DNA of 64,000 nt from Chloroflexota bacterium (lineage in GTDB: Bacteria; Chloroflexota; Anaerolineae; Promineifilales; Promineifilaceae): contig JAGNBF010000015.1 of assembly GCA_018004935.1 (NCBI GenBank), positions 1 through 64,000 on the forward strand. The letters are read 5' to 3'. The notes below the pieces were generated by a model. The model searched no databases, was not told the origin of the DNA, and worked only from the letters and a program-made list of their open reading frames with translations. The translations under genes and the position numbers were made by a program. Below are positions 42,844 through 50,287 of this stretch, piece after piece (position 1 is the first letter of the stretch; every line of letters starts with the position of its first letter).

Positions 42844-44265
42844 ATGAGCGAGCAAGAAATAAAAACGGAGCCGATACGTTGCCCTCACTGCGATTCTGTG
42901 GTGCGGTCAGGGGCAACCCGTTGTTTAATGTGTGGCAAACCACTCCCTAAAACCAGGGTTGCCCCGGTTCCTTCTACCCCTCCACCTGTCCCTCCACCCG
43001 TACCCGCCTCTCAGCCGGAGCCGGAGCCAGTGCTTGTCTCTCCACCGGTTCCGCCAATTACCCCCGTCGCGGCCGCGTCTCCCCCAGATACACCTATCAT
43101 AGACAAGGAACCGGTTGCCACACCTGAACCCTTACCACAAACACCCATTGTCCCTGAGGATAAACCCCCTCTTGTCATCCTCAAACCCTCGGCTGTGCAT
43201 ACGCCTGTGCCGGTACGCGGCCGCAAACGCCCCCTCCCCTTAGGCCCTATTTTTGGTGTTGTGTTAGTGCTGGTGGTTTTGCTGGCAGTATTTGTCATCC
43301 CTTATCCTGGGACAGAAACAGAGGGAACATCGGTCGCGGCCGCGGGTTCACCCACCGTACCTATCATCCCTACCTTTACCCCTACCATCACCCTCATCCC
43401 CACCGAAACAACCACTCCCACGGACGCCCCCACCACTACCCTTACCCCAGCCCCCACCCCGACCTTACAACCACCGCAAAACCATGTCGTGGCCGAAGGG
43501 GAAACCCTCTTCACCCTGGGCTTCCGTTACAACGTCACCTCCGACAGTATCGCCGAACTCAATGGTCTGGGCACTAATGCCAATATCATTATCAACCAAA
43601 CATTACTCATTCCCTGGCCCACCGCCACTCCCCCCTTAGAGCCAGTTCTGGTCGAGATTGATGGGCAATTTTTCGCCGCCGATGCCAGCGCCTGTACCAA
43701 TCCTTATATCATTCAAGAGGGAGATTCATTGGTGGGTATTGGCAACACACAAGGGGTAGACTTCCGCGTCATCATTGCCGCCAATCGGCTCACCGAAACA
43801 TCCGTTATTCAGCCAGGGGATTCCCTGTGCCTGCCCGAGGTGGAATTCTTGGGCAGTGAAGCTCCAGCAACGCCCGGCCCCTCCCCTACCCCAGGCCCCA
43901 CACCCATTCCAGATGGGCCACAACTGCTTTACCCGATTGATGAAACAGCCATCAGTGACCCGGAAACAGTTATTGCTCTACAATGGGTTACGGTGAAAGA
44001 TTTAGCCAGCAATGAGTGGTATATGGTGGAAATTGTGGATCTGACGGATGTGGATAGCCATCCCCATCGGGCATTTACTCGCCACACCTCATTCCAATTA
44101 CCCGGAGAATGGCGCCCTTTAGACGATGGTGCTCACCGTTATCAGTGGCGCGTAACGATTGTAAACGTCAGCGGCCGCAGAGATGACGGTGGTTTTATTT
44201 ATGCCCCTATTGGGGCCAGCAGTGCGCCCGAACATTTCACCTGGCAAATCACAAGCACAAACTAG
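42844..44265 (+). CDS. Membrane protein with zinc ribbon, Pro-rich linkers and LysM domains
   Basis: 473 residues. N-terminal zinc ribbon with CPHC and CLMC (about residues 13-32), a Pro-rich linker (35-125), one membrane helix (about 132-152, GPIFGVVLVLVVLLAVFVI), a Thr/Pro-rich outer linker (160-215), a LysM domain (about 217-262, HVVAEGETLFTLGFRYNVT), a second LysM-like domain (about 282-330, YIIQEGDSLVGIGNTQGVD), a Pro-rich joint, and a C-terminal beta domain (from about 355). LysM domains bind peptidoglycan, so the outer part probably sits in the wall while the zinc ribbon stays in the cytoplasm. The stop codon TAG is inside the ACTAGT end of repeat Y copy 2. Confidence 0.85.
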   Translation: MSEQEIKTEPIRCPHCDSVVRSGATRCLMCGKPLPKTRVAPVPSTPPPVPPPVPASQPEPEPVLVSPPVPPITPVAAASPPDTPIIDKEPVATPEPLPQTPIVPEDKPPLVILKPSAVHTPVPVRGRKRPLPLGPIFGVVLVLVVLLAVFVIPYPGTETEGTSVAAAGSPTVPIIPTFTPTITLIPTETTTPTDAPTTTLTPAPTPTLQPPQNHVVAEGETLFTLGFRYNVTSDSIAELNGLGTNANIIINQTLLIPWPTATPPLEPVLVEIDGQFFAADASACTNPYIIQEGDSLVGIGNTQGVDFRVIIAANRLTETSVIQPGDSLCLPEVEFLGSEAPATPGPSPTPGPTPIPDGPQLLYPIDETAISDPETVIALQWVTVKDLASNEWYMVEIVDLTDVDSHPHRAFTRHTSFQLPGEWRPLDDGAHRYQWRVTIVNVSGRRDDGGFIYAPIGASSAPEHFTWQITSTN

Positions 44266-44375
44266 TACATCTGGGCGGAAGTCTCTAGCAGGTTTAGAAA
44301 CCCGGTTTTTCTCCTGAAATCGCTTCCGAACTTGATATAAAAACCTGGTTTCTACTTACGCCGTACTGTACTAGT
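44261..44375. repeat. 115-bp element Y copy 2 (inverted)
   Basis: The reverse complement of 24751-24865, same length, ends ACTAGTAC and GTACTAGT. It is followed at once by X in the same orientation as at 24657, so Y alone is flipped between the loci. Confidence 0.9.
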
Positions 44376-44469
44376 AGTGCGACAGACAAGATTTGTCGGT
44401 TGGAAGATGGTGGCACGGTCAGGAGACCGGCCACAGCTATTCGACGGAATAAGTTTGTTGAACTACTAG
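44371..44469. repeat. 99-bp element X copy 2
   Basis: It matches 24657-24755 almost base for base, with ends CTAGTAGT and ACTACTAG. It shares ACTAGT with Y on its left. Confidence 0.9.
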
Positions 44470-44470
44470 T

Positions 44471-44554
44471 GTATCTTTAACAAAGAGCTTGTGATAACCC
44501 TGACAGCTTTTCAGAAACCTGTCAGGGTTGTAAGTCCAACAACCTTATTAAGAG
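44471..44554. repeat. 84-bp element, family Z copy 2
   Basis: It starts GTATCTTTAACAAAGAG directly after X and ends CAACAACCTTATTAAGAG. The central palindrome is CCTGACAGCTTTTCAG...CTGTCAGG. Copy 1 at 14801-14884. Confidence 0.85.
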
Positions 44555-44623
44555 GGTAATAGCCACCGTTCGCAATTAATTTAGCGATTTGCTAGGGCCG
44601 GTCTCCCGACCGTGCCACCCCGC

Positions 44624-45259
44624 TTACCACTCCTGCAAAAACGGATTATTCTCCCGTTCATCGCCAATCGTAGTGGGACTGCCATGTCCAGAGAGAACAT
44701 GGGTTACATCAGGCAGGGTCAGTAGTTTTTCCCGGATCGTTTTCAGCAATGTGGCCTGATCACCACCCGGCAGATCTGTCCGACCAATACTCTGCTGGAA
44801 TAATACATCCCCATCAAACACCACATGGTAATCAGGTAAATAAAAACTGACATGACCGGGGGCGTGTCCCGGTGTGTAAAGGACACGCAACTGGAGTTTA
44901 CCCACTTCAATCCAGTCCCCTTCCTGAATCATTACATCAGGGGGCGGCACGGAGGGTATCTTCAGGCCAAACATGGCGGCCGACATACTCGCATTCCGTA
45001 ACATCTCTACGGCATCGGGATGCATATAAATGGGCGCATTGGTTTCCTCTTTCAGCTGGCCCAGACCCCCGACATGATCAAAATGGCTATGGGTGAGAAG
45101 AATGTGGGTGATTTCCCAACCATTTTCGTCCGCGGCCGCGTAAATATTGCGCCCATCCCAGGCCGGATCAATGACGGCCGCCTTCATCGTTTGCTCACAG
45201 CCTAAGAGATAACAATTAGTTTGCAACGGCCCCAGGGGGAATTGATGGATTTGAATCAT
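44624..45259 (-). CDS. MBL-fold hydrolase (glyoxalase II-like, YcbL type)
   Basis: 211 residues. Zinc ligands in order: THSHFDHVGG (HxHxDH, about residue 55), the third His in TPGHAPGHVSFYL (about 130), Asp in VVFDGDVLF and His in VLSGHGSPT. This is the short form of the glyoxalase II superfamily; such proteins hydrolyse thioesters, but the substrate is unproven. The start at 45259 (MIQIHQFPLGPLQTNCYLL) matches the family N-terminus; the longer frame adds 22 unsupported residues. It lies 40 bp after the MATE-like gene and is probably co-transcribed with it. Confidence 0.9.
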   Translation of the reverse strand: MIQIHQFPLGPLQTNCYLLGCEQTMKAAVIDPAWDGRNIYAAADENGWEITHILLTHSHFDHVGGLGQLKEETNAPIYMHPDAVEMLRNASMSAAMFGLKIPSVPPPDVMIQEGDWIEVGKLQLRVLYTPGHAPGHVSFYLPDYHVVFDGDVLFQQSIGRTDLPGGDQATLLKTIREKLLTLPDVTHVLSGHGSPTTIGDERENNPFLQEW

Positions 45260-45299
45260 AAACACCTGCTTCAGAATAGTATATGTCTTGTGTATCAGG

Positions 45300-46628
45300 C
45301 TACATTGTAGGTCGGGCTTTGACAAACTTCAACAGAGGGAAGGAAAAAGCCAATTTTTGCCGCACCCGCCAGAACAGATAAATCAATTCCACCAAAAGCG
45401 CCATATCGAGGGCGATTGCGGCCGCGATAAGCCCCGTCCATCGTTGCCACACCGCCAACACCAAAATCAGCCCCGTTATTCCCAGGTTCACAAACATCCC
45501 TTCATTCACCGTTCGCGTAAATTGGTGAGCAATCAACATCCCCCGAAGCCAGGAAACCAACACCATCATCCCTGGCAGAGGTAAAAGAAAAATCATGCCC
45601 GCCTGCGCCAGCGCGGCCACTTCTGGGGCGGCATCCTGTAAATTTACCAGATACCAATGGGAAAATGGGGTCAACACAAATCCCGCCATGATGAACGTCA
45701 CCAAAACCACCAAAGAAAGGGTAAAACGCTGGAGGGGTTGACCGTCTTGCCTGTTTTTCATCAGGGCAATGACGACTTCGGGCAGGGCGAAGGCGGGCGA
45801 ACGGGCCATCAAAGAGACCTGAAAAACAAGCGGCCAGGCGGCCAGATTTAAGGTGGCATTGTCCAGGCGAGAAAGGCTAGATGTGACCATTGGTTGGAGC
45901 ATTAACACGAGCACCGAAGTCAGGGCCAGAGGCAAATGGAACCAGAAGAGGTTTCGGTAGGTCAGTGGCTCACCTTTGGCAGGGGGATTGGTGGGGGCAA
46001 GTTCGTGTTGGAGTTGCGGCCGCACCGCCCAGGTTGCATAACCCGCTTCCGCAATCACCCCGGCCATCAGCGCCATAGCCCCAATAATGATACCCGGCCA
46101 ATCCGTGAACCAGGCCAGCCCTACCACCGCCCCCACCGAAAAACTCAGACGCACCATCGTTCCCCAGGCCACATTCCGCGTCTGCTTAAACCGAATCATG
46201 ACTCCCTGTTGAAAACGTCGCCAGGCAATCGCCGCACTCCACAAAAGCATAATCTGCATCCCCGGACGCACCCAGTAAGCCACATCTGGCTCTACACCCA
46301 GCCACTGCTCCACAACCACCGTAAATAAGGGGGTAAAACTTACAACCGCCGTTATGATGGTCAACACAAGGGCCATATGAAGGGTAAACCGTCGTATCAG
46401 GCGAAACGACGCCCAATCTTTGCTCAAGGCTGTAGAGGTCGCCAGGATATTGATAATGGGGCTTTCGATCATGACCGATAGCCCCATGACGACACCTTGG
46501 GCCGCCAGCATAATGACCTCATTCGGGAGGCGGTTAATGACAGCACTGATAATCGGCCCTTCGGCGGTCATCAACAACCAACTGGCAAACAAGGGAAGCC
46601 AGAACCAGAAAATATCTCTTTGACGCAT
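45300..46628 (-). CDS. MATE/ANKH-like multi-pass transporter
   Basis: 442 residues, about twelve membrane helices in two similar halves (WLPLFASWLLMTAEGPIISAVINRL and FHLPLALTSVLVLMLQPMVTSSLSRL), as in the MATE/MOP flippase superfamily. The phrase pattern (APLLM...PIISA.INRLPN, LAAWPLVFQ) is closest to bacterial ANKH-like proteins. The substrate is unknown. The start at 46628 has CTGGAG in good position. Two GCGGCCGC sites. Confidence 0.72.
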   Translation of the reverse strand: MRQRDIFWFWLPLFASWLLMTAEGPIISAVINRLPNEVIMLAAQGVVMGLSVMIESPIINILATSTALSKDWASFRLIRRFTLHMALVLTIITAVVSFTPLFTVVVEQWLGVEPDVAYWVRPGMQIMLLWSAAIAWRRFQQGVMIRFKQTRNVAWGTMVRLSFSVGAVVGLAWFTDWPGIIIGAMALMAGVIAEAGYATWAVRPQLQHELAPTNPPAKGEPLTYRNLFWFHLPLALTSVLVLMLQPMVTSSLSRLDNATLNLAAWPLVFQVSLMARSPAFALPEVVIALMKNRQDGQPLQRFTLSLVVLVTFIMAGFVLTPFSHWYLVNLQDAAPEVAALAQAGMIFLLPLPGMMVLVSWLRGMLIAHQFTRTVNEGMFVNLGITGLILVLAVWQRWTGLIAAAIALDMALLVELIYLFWRVRQKLAFSFPLLKFVKARPTM

Positions 46629-46754
46629 GGGGTACTCCAGGGGAAGAAAAAACCGGGGAATCACACCTGATGTGCGCCCCGGTTTAGCAAGTAGAGGGAT
46701 AGCTTATGCCGTAAGTTGGGTAGAGTAAGGAATGACCGTATTTTTGATTCTTAC

Positions 46755-46911
46755 GTAAACGTTCAGTCATATATATCCATCCGCCAGACCCGCCCGGTCG
46801 TAAACGACCGGGCTATGGTTACAAAGGGCGCTGGCCTGGGCTTTTAGCCCGCAAAGCCCCGCATGTTTAGCCCGGCGGTTTGACCGCCGGGCGGGGTAAC
46901 TGAACGTTTAC
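46755..46911. repeat. Family E element, intact copy (157 bp)
   Basis: Perfect inverted ends GTAAACGTTCAGT and ACTGAACGTTTAC. Inside are three hairpins: CCCGGTCGTAAACGACCGGG, GGCCTGGGCTTTTAGCCC and CCCGGCGGTTTGACCGCCGGG. It is the uninterrupted reference for the copy at 18062-18420. Confidence 0.9.
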
Positions 46912-47024
46912 CTTCTTACACAATTACTCACGGCGATCATAACAAATAACGTAAAATTGGGTAGCTGGTCCCGCAAAAATAAGCAATTCCCACGAAAAAT
47001 GGTCCAAGCCGTAGGACAGCCTTT

Positions 47025-47224
47025 TTGTTCATTAAATTTTTAATCGGGTAACGCCTTCATTGACCCCATCCCCCCTGCCGATTCCCGAGGGATTGGGGGA
47101 ATTCTAAGGGGCATTTTTCGGGGCATTCGCCCCGAAAAATGCCCCTTAGAAAAGTTCCCCGCCCCTGGGGGCGGGGTTAGGGGCGGGGGGGATTCCATTA
47201 CCTGATTAATTTTTTAAACGACAA
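47025..47224. repeat. 200-bp MITE-like element, family B copy 3
   Basis: The ends TTGTTCATTAAATTTTTAATC and TTAATTTTTTAAACGACAA. Stem at 47104-47149 (CTAAGGGGCATTTTTCGGGG and inverse). The flanks GTAGGACAGCCTTT and GGCTGTTCGCCCTCTCG are joined without interruption at 60962-60995, which gives an empty-site comparison. Confidence 0.9.
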
Positions 47225-47286
47225 TCAGGCTGTTCGCCCTCTCGTGAAAACAAAACCCGATAAACGCCTGGAGTAAGCCCTTAGAT

Positions 47287-48420
47287 TTACCCCACCCCCA
47301 AAAACGTGCTCAAATAGCCCGCGGCCGCGCCCAGGCCTATCAGCCACGTCGTATTTACCTTAAAACGAAATAACAAAATCCCTGTCACCAACGCCAGGAG
47401 TACCACGTATTTATCAACGAAAGCTGTCACGCCCAACTGCCCCGTCACCGCCGCCATTAGCACCAGGGAAGCCAGATTTACCCCATCCAAAAACCCCCGC
47501 GCCCAGGGGGAGTGCTGTATACGGGGGATTAGTGGACTGCTAATTGCCACAAAGATAAAGGCCGGTAAAAAAATACCGACAGTGGCCAGCAGTGCTCCCG
47601 GCACACCGCCTAACACATAACCAATAAATGTCGCCGCCGTAAAGACCGGCCCTGGTGTTACCTGCCCGACCGCCACGGCATCAATTAGCTGTTGATTGGT
47701 AAGCCAGTGGAGATTTTCGACAAAATCGGCCCGCAGGAAGGCAAGTAAAACGTATCCGCTACCATAAAGCACCGAACCAATTTTGAGAAAAATCAGAAAT
47801 AGGGTGATGAGTTGGCTAGAGGCGAGGGGGACAAGGGGCAGGGGAGATAGGGTGAAAAAGGGCCAAATCATTGTTTTTAGCCCAGGGAGTTGGGTGCGGT
47901 TTTGCCATAAGGCAAAAATCAGACCCACCATCAATAACAAGGGTATCTCCCCAATGGGGGTGAGGAGGTAGAGAAGTAGGATGAGAATCGCGGCCGCGAT
48001 CTCCCCCCCTTTTTTGATGACCTTCCGCCCCATTGTCCATAGTGCATGGGCCACAATCACCACAACAACCGGTTTAATGCCGTAAAGGAGCCACGCGGCC
48101 GCGGGTGTTGTGCCATAACGAACATAAGCCCAGGCCAACCCCAACACAAGCAACAACGCAGGCAAAATAAAACCCACCCCTCCCACAATCAATCCCGGCC
48201 AACCCGCCCGTACATACCCCACATGAATCAACATTTCCGTCGAATTAGGGCCGGGAATCAGATTCGTTGCTCCCAACAAATCCAAAAAATGTTTCTCATC
48301 CAACCATTTACGCCGATTTACCACCTCATCATGCAACATAGCAATGTGCGCCGCTGGCCCCCCAAAACCTGTCACTCCCAACTTCAACGCCAACCAGGCC
48401 ACTTCCCGTAATTCACTCAT
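47287..48420 (-). CDS. chrA: Chromate-transporter (ChrA) family, two-domain
   Basis: 377 residues with two homologous halves, as in long-chain ChrA proteins. The first half has the family motif LGVTGFGGPAAHIAML and LLGATNLIPGPNSTEM; the second has KIGSVLYGSGYVLLAFLRADF and VGQVTPGPVFTAATFIGYVLGG. ChrA exports chromate by proton antiport; in many environmental genomes the true substrate is untested. The start at 48420 has AGGAG. No chrB regulator is adjacent. Three GCGGCCGC sites. Confidence 0.9.
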   Translation of the reverse strand: MSELREVAWLALKLGVTGFGGPAAHIAMLHDEVVNRRKWLDEKHFLDLLGATNLIPGPNSTEMLIHVGYVRAGWPGLIVGGVGFILPALLLVLGLAWAYVRYGTTPAAAWLLYGIKPVVVVIVAHALWTMGRKVIKKGGEIAAAILILLLYLLTPIGEIPLLLMVGLIFALWQNRTQLPGLKTMIWPFFTLSPLPLVPLASSQLITLFLIFLKIGSVLYGSGYVLLAFLRADFVENLHWLTNQQLIDAVAVGQVTPGPVFTAATFIGYVLGGVPGALLATVGIFLPAFIFVAISSPLIPRIQHSPWARGFLDGVNLASLVLMAAVTGQLGVTAFVDKYVVLLALVTGILLFRFKVNTTWLIGLGAAAGYLSTFLGVG

Positions 48421-48437
48421 TTCATCTCCTACAAAAA

Positions 48438-48490
48438 TGTAGGGCGATTTTTTAAATCGCCCGGTGGACAATTTACAAAATTGTCCTACA
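48438..48490. repeat. Twin hairpin with TGTAGG / CCTACA ends
   Basis: GGGCGATTTTTTAAATCGCCC and GGACAATTTACAAAATTGTCC are two perfect hairpins inside inverted ends. It lies 17 bp upstream of the chrA start codon, in its leader. Confidence 0.8.
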
Positions 48491-48491
48491 A

Positions 48492-48660
48492 ATTTTCATC
48501 CCTCTTGGTGCGCCGTAGGCTTATGGGGAACTCCTACGAAAATAGCCACTGATGGTGGAAACACGGATAGGAAAGAACACGGATGGGGATGAAAAATGGT
48601 GGCGTTATTTTCATTCCTCTTGGTGTGCGTTCCGTCCATGGGGAACTCCTACGAAAATAA
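48492..48660. repeat. Imperfect direct repeat (two units of about 55 bp)
   Basis: TTTTCATCCCTCTTGGTG...GGGGAACTCCTACGAAAATA occurs at 48494-48545 and again at 48609-48659. Between them is unrelated sequence. No coding frame. Confidence 0.75.
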
Positions 48661-48687
48661 GTTTGTGTGTCTGTGTGTTTGCGTGTG

Positions 48688-48742
48688 AACGCCACTCGCC
48701 CACTCGCCACTCACCCACTCGCAAACTCGCTACTCGCCTACT
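48688..48742. repeat. Short tandem repeat of CGCCACTCGCC type
   Basis: The unit ACTCGCC (or ACTCACC, ACTCGCA) recurs about seven times upstream of the molybdenum hydroxylase genes. Confidence 0.8.
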
Positions 48743-48817
48743 CATAGTCACGAACCCTGATTACAGGTAAACTAATGGGTAAAGAACAATCCCTATGTTA
48801 TACAGAAAGGTGAACCC

Positions 48818-50263
48818 ATGACCGCCCCATTCTCCCCTCCGCGACAGATTGTGCAACAGTATGAAACCCCCACAACCGTAGCCCAGGCGCTAGATTTACT
48901 GGCCCATTATAGCCCGCGCGCCCGCCTTATTGCCGGGGGTACTGATCTCATCCTGGAATTGGAACGTGCCCAACGCCCTGATGTGGAGATCCTCATTGAT
49001 CTTACACGCATCCCTGGCCTGGATGAGATTACCCACGGTGACGATGGCTTCATTGAAATTGGGCCTCTCGTTACCCACAACCAGGTAGTGGCTTCTGCTA
49101 TCATCGTCAACCATGCCTTACCCCTGGCCCAGGCCTGCTGGGAAGTGGGTTCGCCTCAGCTACGCAATCGGGCCACCGTTGTGGGCAATGTGGTAACAGC
49201 CAGCCCGGCCAACGATACCATCACGCCCCTGTGGGCCTTGGGTGCGGAACTCCGTCTGGCCTCCATACGGGGCGAACGAACTGTTCCCCTGAGTACCTTC
49301 TACACGGGTGTGCGTAAAACAGTCCTGCAACCGGATGAAATGGTTCTGGCTATCCGGTTCCCGGCTATGAAAGCAAATGCACGCGGAATTTTTACCAAAT
49401 TGGGCTTGCGTCAGGCTCAGGCCATTTCGGTGGTGCATCTGGCCTTTATTCTGGAATTTGAGGGGGATGTGGTGACAACGGCCAGTATCACGCAAGGGAG
49501 TGTAGCCCCCACGATTATTCCTACCCCCATCGCGGAGTCTTATCTGGTAGGTAAAACATTGACGGATGAGGTGATTGAGCACGCGGCCGCACGCACCGCC
49601 GCCACCGCTACCCCCATTGATGACATCCGGGGACCCGCCCGCTATCGCACCGAAATGGTCCGCATCCTCACCAAACGCGCCCTGACCGCCCTACGGGATG
49701 GGCAAGAACGCGCCACCTGGCCCGAATATCCCATCATGCTATGGGGAGACACCGCCGGTCATTGGCCCACGGGTGACGCTTTCGCTACCACCCACACCAC
49801 CAACACCCCGATTGTGGCTACCGTCAACGGTCAGACCCTTAGCACCACCAGCGGCCACCATAAAACCCTGCTCCGCTGGTTGCGCGAAGAAGGTCTATTG
49901 ATCGGCACCAAAGAAGGGTGCGCCGAAGGTGAGTGCGGGGCCTGTACCGTCTATCTGGATGGGCTGGCAGTGATGGCCTGTCTGGTTCCTGCACCACGGG
50001 CGCATGGGGCCACGATCACCACCATTGAAGGACTAGGCACAGCGGAAGCGTTACATCCTTTGCAAGAAGCGTTTATCCAGACTGGGGCCGTACAATGTGG
50101 CTACTGTATACCCGGTTTTATCATGTCTGGGGCCAAATTGTTGGCAGAGCGGCCGCGACCCAGCCTCAACGACATTCAACAGGCCTTCGCTGGCAATCTA
50201 TGCCGTTGTACGGGTTATTACAAAATCATCGAAGCCGTAGAAAAAGTGGCCCAATCCCACTAA
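48818..50263 (+). CDS. Molybdenum hydroxylase FAD subunit fused to [2Fe-2S] subunit
   Basis: 481 residues. The N-terminal about 290 residues are the FAD-binding (CoxM/XdhB-like) subunit: [21 protein letters not shown] and [23 protein letters not shown]. The C-terminal about 155 residues are the two-cluster ferredoxin (CoxS/XdhC-like) subunit: [21 protein letters not shown] (about 366-387), QCGYCIPGF (about 425) and [11 protein letters not shown] (about 460). Electrons run from the Mo site over the two [2Fe-2S] clusters to FAD. The order FAD then FeS is the reverse of eukaryotic xanthine dehydrogenase. A good ribosome site (AAAGGTG). The Mo subunit gene is 2.3 kb downstream, beyond a peptidase gene. 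Confidence 0.93.
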   Translation: MTAPFSPPRQIVQQYETPTTVAQALDLLAHYSPRARLIAGGTDLILELERAQRPDVEILIDLTRIPGLDEITHGDDGFIEIGPLVTHNQVVASAIIVNHALPLAQACWEVGSPQLRNRATVVGNVVTASPANDTITPLWALGAELRLASIRGERTVPLSTFYTGVRKTVLQPDEMVLAIRFPAMKANARGIFTKLGLRQAQAISVVHLAFILEFEGDVVTTASITQGSVAPTIIPTPIAESYLVGKTLTDEVIEHAAARTAATATPIDDIRGPARYRTEMVRILTKRALTALRDGQERATWPEYPIMLWGDTAGHWPTGDAFATTHTTNTPIVATVNGQTLSTTSGHHKTLLRWLREEGLLIGTKEGCAEGECGACTVYLDGLAVMACLVPAPRAHGATITTIEGLGTAEALHPLQEAFIQTGAVQCGYCIPGFIMSGAKLLAERPRPSLNDIQQAFAGNLCRCTGYYKIIEAVEKVAQSH

Positions 50264-50287
50264 TTTTCCCCCTCAAAGTGAGTTCTC

